Assembly: GCF_024752305.1 (NCBI RefSeq)
Contig: NZ_JANTHX010000005.1
Coordinates: 213,050-277,049 of the forward strand
Length of the DNA stretch: 64,000 nucleotides
Reading direction: 5' to 3'
From: Protaetiibacter mangrovi
Lineage (GTDB): Bacteria; Actinomycetota; Actinomycetes; Actinomycetales; Microbacteriaceae
Part shown: piece by piece, positions 49,317 to 58,764 of the stretch
How positions within the stretch are numbered: the first letter of the stretch is position 1
How the letters are laid out: each line of letters begins with the position of its first letter
Notes under the pieces: generated by a model
The model's database searches: none
The model's input: only the letters and a program-made list of their open reading frames with translations
Told to the model about the DNA's origin: nothing
Position numbers and translations under genes: made by a program

Positions 49317-50594
49317 ATGGCACGCATCGGGGAGAGCGCCGACCTGCTGAAGTGCTCGTTCTGCGGCAAGAGCCAGAAGCAGGTCCAGCAGCTCATCGCC
49401 GGTCCCGGCGTGTACATCTGCGACGAGTGCGTCGAGCTCTGCAACGAGATCATCGAGGAGCGTCTCGCCGAGGCGGGCGAAGAGGTCGCGAGCGAGTTCG
49501 ACCTCCCGAAGCCGAAGGAGATCTTCTCCTTCCTCGAGGAGTACGTGATCGGCCAGGAGCCCGCCAAGCGCGCGCTGTCGGTCGCCGTCTACAACCACTA
49601 CAAGCGCATCCGGGCGCACCAGACGCTCGCGCCGGCCGACACGAAGCGCGACGACGTCGAGATCGCCAAGTCGAACATCCTGCTCATCGGTCCCACGGGG
49701 TGCGGCAAGACCTACCTCGCCCAGACGCTCGCGAAGCGGCTCAACGTGCCGTTCGCGGTCGCGGATGCCACGGCGCTCACCGAGGCGGGCTACGTCGGCG
49801 AAGACGTCGAGAACATCCTGCTGAAGCTCATCCAGTCCGCCGACTACGACGTGAAGCGGGCCGAGACCGGCATCATCTACATCGACGAGGTCGACAAGAT
49901 CGCCCGCAAGGCCGAGAACCCGTCGATCACGCGCGACGTCTCGGGCGAAGGCGTGCAGCAGGCCCTGCTCAAGATCCTCGAGGGCACGGTCGCCTCGGTG
50001 CCGCCGCAGGGCGGCCGCAAGCACCCGCACCAGGAGTTCATCCAGATCGACACGACGAACGTGCTGTTCATCGTGGCCGGCGCCTTCGCGGGCCTCGAGG
50101 AGATCATCTCGGCGCGCGTCGGCCGCCGCGGCATCGGATTCGGCGCCCCGCTGCACAGCAAGCGCGACGAGGCCGAGCTCTTCAGCGAGGTGCTCCCGGA
50201 AGACCTGCACAAGTTCGGTCTGATCCCCGAGTTCATCGGCCGCCTGCCCGTCGTGACGACCGTGTCGCCGCTCGACCAGTCGGCCCTCATGGACATCCTG
50301 ACCGAGCCGAAGAACGCGCTCGTCAAGCAGTACCAGCGCATGTTCGAGCTCGACGGCGTCGAGCTGGAGTTCGACCAGGGCGCCCTGGAGGCGATCGCCG
50401 ACCTCGCCGTGCTGCGCCAGACCGGCGCCCGCGGCCTGCGCGCGATCCTCGAGGAGGTGCTCGGGCCGATCATGTTCGAGGTGCCCTCGAGCGACGAGGT
50501 GGCCCGTGTCGTGGTGACGCGGGAGGCGGTCATCGACAACGCGGCCCCGACGATCGTGCCGCGTCCGGCGCGTCGCGCCGAGAAGTCGGCGTAG
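49317..50594 (+). CDS. clpX: Clp protease ATP-binding subunit ClpX
   Basis: A 425-residue AAA+ unfoldase. The N-terminal zinc-binding domain has Cys13, Cys16, Cys35 and Cys38. Walker A is GPTGCGKT, Walker B is [10 protein letters not shown], and the ClpP-docking loop is near IGFGA. The pore and sensor 2 ([10 protein letters not shown]) regions are present. ATG at 49317 has ggaggg upstream; a longer frame is rejected. It is separated from clpP1P2 by the divergent copper cluster, so clpX has its own promoter. Confidence 0.97.
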   Translation: MARIGESADLLKCSFCGKSQKQVQQLIAGPGVYICDECVELCNEIIEERLAEAGEEVASEFDLPKPKEIFSFLEEYVIGQEPAKRALSVAVYNHYKRIRAHQTLAPADTKRDDVEIAKSNILLIGPTGCGKTYLAQTLAKRLNVPFAVADATALTEAGYVGEDVENILLKLIQSADYDVKRAETGIIYIDEVDKIARKAENPSITRDVSGEGVQQALLKILEGTVASVPPQGGRKHPHQEFIQIDTTNVLFIVAGAFAGLEEIISARVGRRGIGFGAPLHSKRDEAELFSEVLPEDLHKFGLIPEFIGRLPVVTTVSPLDQSALMDILTEPKNALVKQYQRMFELDGVELEFDQGALEAIADLAVLRQTGARGLRAILEEVLGPIMFEVPSSDEVARVVVTREAVIDNAAPTIVPRPARRAEKSA

Positions 50595-50661
50595 CGGGCA
50601 CGCCACCCGTCGCCCTGCGGCCCGCGGTCGCGCGGCCCGCGGCACCCTAGGCTCGGATGCC

Positions 50662-51855
50662 GTGCGCGTCTCCGACCTGGCCCAGCCGATCGGCGCCGGT
50701 CTCGTCGGCGCCGTCACCGGATTCGCGAGCTCGTTCGCGCTCGTCGTCGCGGGGCTCCAGGCGGTCGGCGCGACCCCGGCCGACGCCGCATCCGGTCTGC
50801 TCGCGCTCTGCCTGCTGCAGGGGGTGCTCGCGATCGGCCTGGGGCTGCGGTACCGGATGCCGCTCGCCTTCGCGTGGTCGACCCCGGGGGCCGCGCTGCT
50901 CGTCGCGGCGCAGGCGACGACGGGCGACTACCGCGCGGCCGTCGGGGCGTTCCTGTTGTGCGGCGTGCTGCTGGTCGTCACGGGGCTCTGGCCGGCCCTC
51001 GCGCGGGCGATGACCCGCATCCCGCGTCCGATCGCGAGCGCGATGCTCGCCGGCATCCTCTTCCCGATCTGCCTCGCCCCCGTCTTCGCGGCGGTGCAGC
51101 TGCCGGCGCTGGCGCTGCCCGTCGTGATCGTGTGGCTGCTGCTGGCCCGGCTGGCGCCGCGCTGGGCGGTGCCGGGCGCCGTGTTCGCGACGATCGTCGC
51201 CGTCGTGGTGTCGGGAGAGGGGGCCGACCTGACCACGGCGTCGCTGTGGCCGACCGTCACCCTCACCTGGCCGAGCTTCGATCCGCTCGTGCTCGTGAGC
51301 CTCGGGCTGCCGCTCTACGTCGTCACGATGGCGGGCCAGAACGTGCCGGGGTTCGCCGTGCTGACCACCTTCGGCTATCCGCACCCTCCGGCCCGCGCGA
51401 TCCTGGTCGGCACGGGCGCCGCCACGGCGGTGGGCTCGGTGTTCGGCGGCTTCACGCTCAACCTGGCCGCGATCACCGCCGCGCTCATGGCGGGTCCGGA
51501 TGCGCATCCGGATCGCGATCGGCGCTGGATCGCGAGCGTGACGGGCGGGGTCGCCTACCTCGTGATCGGGCTCGGCGCGGGCGCGGCGACGGTGCTCGTG
51601 GCGGTGACGCCGCCCATCCTGATCACGGCGGTCGCCGGGCTCGCCCTGTTCGGCGCCTTCGCCGGCGCGGCCACGGGAGCGCTCGAGGAGGCCTCGACGC
51701 GGATCGTCGCCGTCGTCACCTTCCTCGTGGTGGCGTCCGGGGTGACGATCGCGGGCATCGGCTCGGCGTTCTGGGGGCTGGTCGTCGGGGGCATCGCGAT
51801 GCTCTGGCTGGTGCGGCGCCCCCGTGGCGCGGGCGCGGTCGGTGGCCGACCGTAG
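50662..51855 (+). CDS. benE: BenE-family benzoate/H+ symporter
   Basis: A 397-residue carrier with about 12 membrane spans of the BenE family in the UraA-like fold. The signatures include [34 protein letters not shown] and [19 protein letters not shown]. The start is GTG at 50662. No genes for aromatic breakdown are in the window, so the transported compound is uncertain. It begins 67 bases after clpX and may be in its own unit. The MFS gene follows after 9 bases. Confidence 0.9.
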   Translation: MRVSDLAQPIGAGLVGAVTGFASSFALVVAGLQAVGATPADAASGLLALCLLQGVLAIGLGLRYRMPLAFAWSTPGAALLVAAQATTGDYRAAVGAFLLCGVLLVVTGLWPALARAMTRIPRPIASAMLAGILFPICLAPVFAAVQLPALALPVVIVWLLLARLAPRWAVPGAVFATIVAVVVSGEGADLTTASLWPTVTLTWPSFDPLVLVSLGLPLYVVTMAGQNVPGFAVLTTFGYPHPPARAILVGTGAATAVGSVFGGFTLNLAAITAALMAGPDAHPDRDRRWIASVTGGVAYLVIGLGAGAATVLVAVTPPILITAVAGLALFGAFAGAATGALEEASTRIVAVVTFLVVASGVTIAGIGSAFWGLVVGGIAMLWLVRRPRGAGAVGGRP

Positions 51856-51864
51856 GCTGCCGGG

Positions 51865-53175
51865 GTGAGCGAGGAACCCCCCTTCGCCGAGGCGGAGGCC
51901 GAGGCGGGCGAGAGCGCGGCCGCCCAGGCCCGCGCCGGCATCCGGGTGCGTCTGGCCGAGCTCCTCGGCCGCGACGATCCGGTGCTCGGCCCCCTGGTGC
52001 TCTCGACGGCGCTCGCGACCCTCGGTCGCGGCGTGTTCCTCACCGCCCTCGTGCTGTACCTCACCCTCATCGCCCGCCTGACCCCCGAGCAGATCGCGCT
52101 CGCCGTGGCGGTCTCCGCCGTCGCGGGCATGGCGGCCTCGTACCTCGGCGGATGGCTGTCCGACCGGGTGAGCGCGCGCCGCATCACCGTCGCCGGTCAG
52201 CTCGTCGGCAGCCTCGTGCTGATCGGGTACGTCTGGGTCGACGGCGTGCTGCCCGCGATCGTGGTGGGCAGCGTGTCGTTCTTCGCCGGCTCGATGGGTC
52301 ATGCGGCGTCGTCGGCGATCATCGCGCGCGGCTTCGAGGGCCCGGGCCGTGTCCGCGCGCGGGCGGTGATGCGCACCGTCACCAACGTCGGCATCGCCCT
52401 CGGCTCGGCGGCGGCCGCGATCCCGATCCTGCTGTCGACCCCCGAGGCGTACCGCATCGCCCTCGTCGTGGCCGCGCTGCTGTCGTTCGTCGGGGCGCTC
52501 CCGCTGCTGCGCCTCCCGCCGCGGGTCGATGCGGGGGGCGTCCGCACCGCGGAGGAGGAGGCGGTCGCGCCGGTGCGGGGGCGCAGCCCCTGGCGCGACG
52601 CGCGGTACCTCGCCTTCGTGCTGCTCAGCTCGATCTTCGCGATCCAGTTCAGCGTGCTCGACTACGCGATGCCGCTCTGGATCGCGCACGCCACCGAGGC
52701 GCCGATCGTCGTGGTGTCGGTGCTCATCATCCTCAACACGGTCGTCGTCACCTCGCTGACCGTGCCGTTGTCGAAGGGCACCGACGACGTGCGGCGCGCG
52801 GGCCGGGTGTTCGCGGTCGCCGGGGTGCTGATGGCCGCCGCCTGCGTGGTCTACGCGCTCGCCGCCGGCGCGCCGGTGTGGCTCGCGATCCTCGTGCTCG
52901 TGCTCGGTGCGCTCGCCCACGCCCTCGCCGAGGTGCTCAGCCAGGCGGCCGGGTGGGGTCTGTCGTTCGAGCTCGCCGATCCGGAGTCGGCGGGCGCCTA
53001 CCAGGGGCTCGTCGGCATGGGCTGGGGGGTGGTGTCGGCGGTCGGGCCGCCGGTCATCGCGATCACGGCCCTGCAGTTCGGCCTGCCGGGGTGGATCCTG
53101 CTCGGCGGGATCTTCCTCGCGTCGTCGCTCGGCATCCTCTGGATCGGTCGCCGAGCCGCACTCGCGACGGCGTGA
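51865..53175 (+). CDS. MFS transporter, copy 1 of a paralogous pair
   Basis: A 436-residue major facilitator with 12 likely spans. The GTG start is followed by an acidic 30-residue N-terminal tail. It shares long stretches with the protein at 53734-55017 (both have GRSPWRDxRYL and SQAxxWGLSFELADP), so the two arose by duplication. It is probably cotranscribed with benE. The substrate is unknown. Confidence 0.9.
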   Translation: MSEEPPFAEAEAEAGESAAAQARAGIRVRLAELLGRDDPVLGPLVLSTALATLGRGVFLTALVLYLTLIARLTPEQIALAVAVSAVAGMAASYLGGWLSDRVSARRITVAGQLVGSLVLIGYVWVDGVLPAIVVGSVSFFAGSMGHAASSAIIARGFEGPGRVRARAVMRTVTNVGIALGSAAAAIPILLSTPEAYRIALVVAALLSFVGALPLLRLPPRVDAGGVRTAEEEAVAPVRGRSPWRDARYLAFVLLSSIFAIQFSVLDYAMPLWIAHATEAPIVVVSVLIILNTVVVTSLTVPLSKGTDDVRRAGRVFAVAGVLMAAACVVYALAAGAPVWLAILVLVLGALAHALAEVLSQAAGWGLSFELADPESAGAYQGLVGMGWGVVSAVGPPVIAITALQFGLPGWILLGGIFLASSLGILWIGRRAALATA

Positions 53176-53181
53176 CGGGCC

Positions 53182-53643
53182 CTACGCTGCGGTGCGGCTC
53201 GGCGCCGGCACGAGCCACCGCAACGCGAGGCCGAACAGCAGCATGAGCGCGCCGACGCCCGCCGCGAGCAGGGCGACGCCGAACGACACCACCGAGGTGA
53301 AGAGCGAGGCCCGCAGGAAGGACGCGTTCATCACGGTCGCGCGCACCGGGTCGTCGCGGTCGAGCTCGGCGTAGGTCTTGCCGTCGCTCGCCTCGAGAGC
53401 GTGGTGGGCGATGATGTCGGCCTGGATGTACGCGTCGACGGGTCCGTCGACCACCTTGCCCTGGAACGCGGCGGCGTCGTCGGGGATCACGATGTCCTCG
53501 GCGCGCAGCTGGGTCGACACGGCGACCCAGGCGGCGATCGCCGCGGCGATCAGCAGGATGCCGCCGACGATCCCGGCGAGGCCGGTCAGGCGGATGAAGC
53601 CCACGTGGCGCGCGGGCAGAGCGGATGCGGTCTGGTCGGACAT
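53182..53643 (-). CDS. Conserved two-span membrane protein
   Basis: A 153-residue protein with a hydrophobic span at about residues 19-45 and another near 113-143. The loop between them is acidic and extracellular by the positive-inside rule (IVIPDDAAAFQGKVVDGPVDAYIQADIIAHHAL). Similar actinobacterial proteins are often labelled aromatic ring-opening dioxygenase LigA, a label with no visible support here. It lies between the two paralogous MFS genes on the other strand. Confidence 0.8.
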   Translation of the reverse strand: MSDQTASALPARHVGFIRLTGLAGIVGGILLIAAAIAAWVAVSTQLRAEDIVIPDDAAAFQGKVVDGPVDAYIQADIIAHHALEASDGKTYAELDRDDPVRATVMNASFLRASLFTSVVSFGVALLAAGVGALMLLFGLALRWLVPAPSRTAA

Positions 53644-53733
53644 CGTGGGTTCCTCTCCTGGGGTCGATGACAGTCACGGTAGCCAGGGGTGCGCCGGTGC
53701 GAGTAGGACCATCGGCCCATGAGGTAATGGGAT

Positions 53734-55017
53734 GTGAGCAGCACCACCCGCACCCGTCCGCCCCTCCGCATCCGCATCCGGGAGACCTTCTCCGACCCGG
53801 TGCTGCGCGCGCTCACCCTTGCCACCCTCATCAGCACGGTCGGGCGGGGGATCTCGCTCACGCTCGTGGTGCTCTACCTCTCGCTCGTGGCGCGACTGCC
53901 CGCGGAGCAGGTCGCCCTCGTGTTCGTGGTGGGGTCGGCGGTGGGGCTCGTCGCCTCCTACCTCGGCGGTCATCTGGCCGACAGCGTCTCCGCGCGCGCG
54001 ATGCTCGTCGGCGGTGTCGTGATCGCCGGACTCGCGCTCGCCTCCTACGCGCTCGTGACCGAGCTGTGGCAGGCGATCGTCGCCGAGATCGTCATCTCGA
54101 TCGCGCTCGGCACGAACGGCACCGTGCGGTCGGCGATCATCGCGCGGGCGTTCACGGCGGAGGCGCGGGTGAGCTCGCGCGCGGTGCTGCGCACCGTGAC
54201 GAACATCGGGATCACCGCGGGCACGGGCGTCGGCGCGGTCGCGCTCGCCCTCGGATCCGACGAGGCCTACCGGGTGATCCTCGTCGTGGGCGGCGTCGCC
54301 TACGCGGCGAGCGCCGTGCTGCTGCTGCGCCTGCCGGCGCGGGTCGACGCACCTCGGCCGGTGGCGCCGGGCGAGGGCGAGCCGCCCGCCGAGCGCGGGC
54401 GCAGCCCGTGGCGCGATCCGCGCTACCTGCTGTTCAGCATCCTCGCGGCCGTGTTCGCCATCCAGTTCGTGCTGCTCAACATGGGCATCCCGCTCTGGGT
54501 CGCCCACGACACGGTCGCGCCCACCTGGGTCGTGTCGGTGCTCTTCGTCGTCAACACGGTGCTCGTGATCGCCCTGCAGGTGCCGCTCTCGCGCGGCACC
54601 CACGACTTCCGGCGCGCGGGCACCGTCACGGCGATCGCGGGCGTGCTCATGGCGTTCGGCTGCCTGCTCTACGGCGCCGCGGGCGGTGCGTCGCTGCTCG
54701 CCGCGGTGCTGCTGCTCGCCGCCGCCGCGGTGCTGCATGCCGTCTCCGAGGTGCTGTCGCAGGCGGGCGCGTGGGGGCTGAGCTTCGAGCTCGCCGATCC
54801 GCGGCGACCCGGCGCCTACCAGGGGATGGCCGGGATGGCCTTCGGCGTGGCGTCGATGGTGGGACCGGTCGTCATCACCGCGACCGCGCTCACGCTGGGG
54901 TTCCTCGGGTGGGTGATCCTGGCCGTCATGTTCCTCGCGGCCGCGTTCGGCGTCGCGGCGATCGCCTTCCGGGCGGCTAGGAGTTCTCGGCCCGTCCCTG
55001 ACGCCAGTACCCCATGA
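53734..55017 (+). CDS. MFS transporter, copy 2 of a paralogous pair
   Basis: A 427-residue paralogue of the protein at 51865-53175 with 12 likely spans and a GTG start. The cytoplasmic loop ERGRSPWRDPRYLLF and the stretch SEVLSQAGAWGLSFELADP are shared. Its last 41 bases overlap the 3' end of the siderophore-interacting protein gene on the other strand. A role in siderophore export is possible by position, but the first copy has no such neighbour. Confidence 0.9.
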   Translation: MSSTTRTRPPLRIRIRETFSDPVLRALTLATLISTVGRGISLTLVVLYLSLVARLPAEQVALVFVVGSAVGLVASYLGGHLADSVSARAMLVGGVVIAGLALASYALVTELWQAIVAEIVISIALGTNGTVRSAIIARAFTAEARVSSRAVLRTVTNIGITAGTGVGAVALALGSDEAYRVILVVGGVAYAASAVLLLRLPARVDAPRPVAPGEGEPPAERGRSPWRDPRYLLFSILAAVFAIQFVLLNMGIPLWVAHDTVAPTWVVSVLFVVNTVLVIALQVPLSRGTHDFRRAGTVTAIAGVLMAFGCLLYGAAGGASLLAAVLLLAAAAVLHAVSEVLSQAGAWGLSFELADPRRPGAYQGMAGMAFGVASMVGPVVITATALTLGFLGWVILAVMFLAAAFGVAAIAFRAARSSRPVPDASTP

Positions 55018-55897
55018 ACGCGACGGCGCGCCGGTCGATGCCGAGCTCGCGCACCAGGTGGCGGCGGATCGACGTGATCGACCCGGCCTCCCCGGCGAGC
55101 CAGGCGTAGAGCGGGGCGCTCGCGAGGGCGGCGCCCCCGCGGGCGCTGCGGGGGACCTCCCACAGCAGGCCGTCCTCGATGTCGACCTCCTCCGGTTCGG
55201 CGCCGGGGTGCGCCTCGAGGTGCGCGGCCGCGACGGCGGCGACGCGGGCGACGAGCGCCTCGCCCCGCGGGCGCTCGCCGCGCGCGAGGGCGTGCACCTC
55301 GAATCCGGGGTGCGCGGGCAGGTAGGCGGCGTCGTCGGCCTCGGGCAGCTCGACGACGACCGTGCCGCGCGCCCGCCTCGGCAGCTGCTCGAGGATGCGG
55401 GCGATCGCGGGCGCCGCGGTCTCGTCGCCCGCGAGCAGGTGGTGCTCCGTGCGCGCGGGGGGCACGAAGTCGACGCCGCCGTGCGGGCCGGGATGCTCGG
55501 CGTGCGGCCCCAGCACGAGCAGCTCGTCGCCGAGGGAGGCCGCCATCGCCCAGCGCCCCGCGGGCCCGTCTGGTCCGTGCAGGGCGAAGTCGACGAGCAG
55601 GTCGTCGCCTGCGAACCCGCGGATCGTGTAGGTGCGGAACGGCGGGCGCTCGTGCTCCGGCATCCGGCGCCAGCTCGCGTACCAGTCGGGGTCGGTGGGC
55701 ATCGCGTCGATGCCCTGCGGGCTGGGTGGCACCACCTTGATCCGCTGGTCGAAGCCGGGGTCGGCCAGCCGGCCCCCGTCGCGTCGGGCGAGCACGATGC
55801 GGCGGAAGGTCGGCGTGAGCTCCTCCACGCCGACGACCTCGACGCGTGCGAAGGTCCAGGGCTCCGTGGCGGGGCGGGTGAGCGTGTCAGCGGGCAT
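54977..55897 (-). CDS. Siderophore-interacting FAD reductase (SIP family)
   Basis: A 306-residue ferric-siderophore reductase that frees iron in the cytosol using NAD(P)H. The FAD-binding domain has PPFRTYTIRGF (the RxYTxR flavin motif) at about residues 84-94, and the NAD-binding half has LLAGDETAAPAIARIL, VVELPEADD and LLWEVPRSARGG. It is the last gene of the siderophore uptake operon, and its start overlaps the ATPase gene stop by 11 bp. Confidence 0.93.
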   Translation of the reverse strand: MPADTLTRPATEPWTFARVEVVGVEELTPTFRRIVLARRDGGRLADPGFDQRIKVVPPSPQGIDAMPTDPDWYASWRRMPEHERPPFRTYTIRGFAGDDLLVDFALHGPDGPAGRWAMAASLGDELLVLGPHAEHPGPHGGVDFVPPARTEHHLLAGDETAAPAIARILEQLPRRARGTVVVELPEADDAAYLPAHPGFEVHALARGERPRGEALVARVAAVAAAHLEAHPGAEPEEVDIEDGLLWEVPRSARGGAALASAPLYAWLAGEAGSITSIRRHLVRELGIDRRAVAFMGYWRQGRAENS

Positions 55898-56687
55898 GGT
55901 GTCGTCCGATCGGGATGATGAGCGGTCGGCCCGCGACGGGGTCCGGCATCACGAGGCTCCGGATGCCGAACACCTCCTCGACGAGCTCGGGGGTCAGGAT
56001 GTCGCCGGGGGCGCCGCTCGCGACGATGCGCCCGTCGCGCATGGCGACGAGCTCGTCGGCGTAGCGCGCGGCGAGGCCCAGATCGTGCAGCACCATGACG
56101 ATCGTCGTGCCGCGCTCGCGCCCGAGCTCGGCGAGCAGGTCCAGCACCTCGATCTGGTGCGCGATGTCGAGGAAGGTCGTGGGCTCGTCGAGCAGCAGGA
56201 TGTCGGTCTGCTGGGCGAGCGCCATCGCGATCCACACCCGTTGGCGCTGCCCGCCCGAGAGCTCGTCGACGCTCCGCTCGGCGAGGTCGGCGATCTCGGT
56301 CGCCTCGAGCGCGGCGGCCACCGCCGCGTAGTCGTGCTCGTTCCAGCGGGCCAGCAGTCGCTGGTGCGGATGCCGGCCGCGCCCGACGAGGTCGGCGACC
56401 GTGATGCCCTCCGGCGCGACGGGGCTCTGCGGCAGCAGGCCGAGCACGCGCGCGACCTGCTTCGTGGGGCGCGAGGCCAACGGCTCGCCGTCGAGCAGCA
56501 CCTGTCCGCCCGTCGGCGCGAGCAGCCGGGCGAGGGCGCGCAGCAGGGTCGATTTGCCGCATCCGTTGGGCCCGACGATCGCGGTGATGCGCCCGGGCGC
56601 GACGTCGAGGTCGAGGTCTTCGACGACGGTGCGGTCGCCGTAGGCGAGTGTCACGTGGCGGGCCTCGAGCAGGTGGTCGCGGGTCAT
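55887..56687 (-). CDS. Ferric-siderophore ABC transporter ATPase (FepC type)
   Basis: A 266-residue ABC ATPase. Walker A is GPNGCGKST, the signature is LSGGQRQRVWIA, Walker B is DILLLDEPTTFLD and the switch His is in VLHDLGLAARYADEL, all typical of FepC/FhuC. ATG at 56687 overlaps the preceding permease stop in ATGA. It energises the permease pair encoded upstream. Confidence 0.95.
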   Translation of the reverse strand: MTRDHLLEARHVTLAYGDRTVVEDLDLDVAPGRITAIVGPNGCGKSTLLRALARLLAPTGGQVLLDGEPLASRPTKQVARVLGLLPQSPVAPEGITVADLVGRGRHPHQRLLARWNEHDYAAVAAALEATEIADLAERSVDELSGGQRQRVWIAMALAQQTDILLLDEPTTFLDIAHQIEVLDLLAELGRERGTTIVMVLHDLGLAARYADELVAMRDGRIVASGAPGDILTPELVEEVFGIRSLVMPDPVAGRPLIIPIGRHHAR

Positions 56688-57721
56688 GTGAGGCCTCCGT
56701 GGCGGGTGCTCCGGGCGAGCAGGTAGATCAGGAACGGTGCGCCGAGCGCTCCGGTGACGACGCCGACCGGGTAGCGGCTGTCGAAGGCGAACTGGCCGAG
56801 AAGGTCGCCGCCGAGCACGAGCAGTGCGCCGACGAGGGCCGCGGGGAGCAGGGGCGATCCGCTCGGTCCGACGAGGCGGGTCGCGATCGGACCCGCCATG
56901 AAGGCCACGAACGCGACGGGTCCCGCGGCCGCGGTGGCGGCGGCCAGCAGGGTCACGGCACCGAGGATGAGCACGAGCCGCACCGCGGGCACCCGCACCC
57001 CGAGCGCGGCTGCCGCGTCGTCGCCGAGCCGCAGGGTGCCGAGGTCGCGGCCGAGGGCGAGTACGAGGGGGCCGATCGCGAGCACCGCGAGCGCCAGGGG
57101 GCCCACCCGCTCCCAGCTCGCGCCGTTGAGGCTGCCCGCGAGCCACTGCATGGCGGCGGGCAGGTCCCACTCGGATGCGCGCGACAGCACCCAGGCGACG
57201 ACGCTCTGCAGCATCGCCGCGACCCCGATGCCGATGAGCACCAGGCGGGCGCCCGAGAAGCCGCGTCGGTACGCGAGCAGGTACACCGCGAGGGCGGTGA
57301 GCAGCGCGCCCGCGAGCGCGGCGAGCGAGACGGCGTCCTGGCCGAGCCCGAGCACCACGATCGACACGACCGCCGCGGCGCTCGCGCCCCAGGTGATGCC
57401 GATGATGTCGGGCGAGGCGAGCGGATTGCGCAGCATCGTCTGGAAGGTCGACCCCGCGATGCCGAACGCCGCCCCGGCGAGCACGGCGAGGCACGCGCGC
57501 GGCAGTCGCAGCTCCCCGACCGTGAACGAGGCGCCCGGCACCTGCCCGCCGAACAGTACCCGCAGCACCTCGTCGGGCCCGTAGAGGGTGTTGCCGACCA
57601 TGAGGCTCGTGGCGAACAGGGCCACGAGCAGCGCGAAGAGCGCGGCGATCCGGGTGCCCCGGCGGCGCACGCGTCGACGACGCGCGACCTGGAGGCGCTC
57701 TGCGGTGGGGGCGGTCGTCAC
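56684..57721 (-). CDS. FecCD-family siderophore permease, second subunit
   Basis: A 345-residue inner-membrane permease with about nine or ten spans. Family marks include LPRACLAVLAGAAFGIAGSTFQTMLRNPLASPDIIGITWGAS and GPVAFVAFMAGPIATRLVG. An Arg-rich N-terminus (ARRRRVRRRGTR) lies inside. The GTG start overlaps the first permease's stop in GTGA (57718-57721). It forms a heterodimer channel with the other permease. Confidence 0.94.
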   Translation of the reverse strand: MTTAPTAERLQVARRRRVRRRGTRIAALFALLVALFATSLMVGNTLYGPDEVLRVLFGGQVPGASFTVGELRLPRACLAVLAGAAFGIAGSTFQTMLRNPLASPDIIGITWGASAAAVVSIVVLGLGQDAVSLAALAGALLTALAVYLLAYRRGFSGARLVLIGIGVAAMLQSVVAWVLSRASEWDLPAAMQWLAGSLNGASWERVGPLALAVLAIGPLVLALGRDLGTLRLGDDAAAALGVRVPAVRLVLILGAVTLLAAATAAAGPVAFVAFMAGPIATRLVGPSGSPLLPAALVGALLVLGGDLLGQFAFDSRYPVGVVTGALGAPFLIYLLARSTRHGGLT

Positions 57722-58764
57722 AGTTCGCGCACCTTCCGCCGGCGGGCGAGCGCGATGAAGACGGGGGCGCCGATGAGGGCGGTGATGATGCCCACCTCCA
57801 CCTCCTCGGGGCGCGCCACGAGTCGGCCCACGACGTCCGCGGCGACGAGCAGCCCCGCGCCGACGATCGCGGTGGCGGGCAGCAACCAGCGGTGGTCGGT
57901 GCCCACCAGCAGGCGGCACAGGTGCGGCACGACGAGCCCGACGAATCCGATGGGCCCCGCGATCGCGGTGGCCGCACCGCAGAGCACGAAGGCGCCGGCC
58001 GCGGCGACGAGCCGCGTGCGCGCCACGCGTTCGCCGAGCCCGGCCGCGACGTCGTCGCCGAGGGCGAGCGAGTTCATCCCCCGGGCCGTCGCGAGCACGA
58101 CGAGGGCGCCGAGGGCCAGGGCGGGGGCCACCAGCAGGATGCGGTCCCAGGTGGCGCCGCCGACCCCGCCGATCTGCCAGAAGCGGAAGGTGGTCATGAC
58201 CTCGACGCGCGGCAGCAGCACCGCGCTCACGAGCGAACCGAGGGCGGCCGTGGTGGCCGCGCCGGCGAGGGCGAGTTTGAGCGGGGACGCGCCGCCGGGC
58301 CCGAGCGAGCCGATGGCGTAGACGAACACCCCGGCCGCCGCCGAGCCGAGCACGGCCACCACGACCGTGGCGACCGGGTCGCTCAGACCGAAGAACGCGA
58401 TGCCGGTCACGACGGCGAGGGAGGCGCCCGTCGACAGCCCGAGGATGCCCGGGTCGGCCAGCGGGTTCCGGGTGACGGCCTGCAGTGCGGTGCCGGACAG
58501 CGCGAGCGCCGCCCCGACGAGCAGGGCGAGCAGGGTGCGCGGGACGCGCGAGGCGACGGCGGCGGTGCCGATCGACGAGGTGTCGCCGGCGAGTGCGGCG
58601 AGCACCTCCTCGATCGTGACCGGGCGGGTGCCGAAGGCGAGCGAGGCGACGGTCGCGAGCAGGAGCGCCACCACCCCCGCGAGCAGCCAGGCGAGGCGGA
58701 CCCCCGCCGGACGCCGCAGTGACGCGGCGCCCGGCGCGGTGGTGGCGGGCGCGCTCGGCGTCAC
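57718..58764 (-). CDS. FecCD-family siderophore permease, first subunit
   Basis: A 348-residue permease with about nine or ten spans. Family marks are VPRTLLALLVGAALALSGTALQAVTRNPLADPGILGLSTGAS and GPIGFVGLVVPHLCRLLVG. The GTG start at 58764 overlaps the binding-protein gene stop in GTGA (58761-58764). The usual partner of the second permease, the ATPase and the lipoprotein. Confidence 0.94.
   Translation of the reverse strand: MTPSAPATTAPGAASLRRPAGVRLAWLLAGVVALLLATVASLAFGTRPVTIEEVLAALAGDTSSIGTAAVASRVPRTLLALLVGAALALSGTALQAVTRNPLADPGILGLSTGASLAVVTGIAFFGLSDPVATVVVAVLGSAAAGVFVYAIGSLGPGGASPLKLALAGAATTAALGSLVSAVLLPRVEVMTTFRFWQIGGVGGATWDRILLVAPALALGALVVLATARGMNSLALGDDVAAGLGERVARTRLVAAAGAFVLCGAATAIAGPIGFVGLVVPHLCRLLVGTDHRWLLPATAIVGAGLLVAADVVGRLVARPEEVEVGIITALIGAPVFIALARRRKVREL

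Noticed and set aside
53182-53643. Aromatic ring-opening dioxygenase LigA
   Set aside because: It is a two-span membrane protein without dioxygenase motifs. The label is a known misannotation for such proteins.
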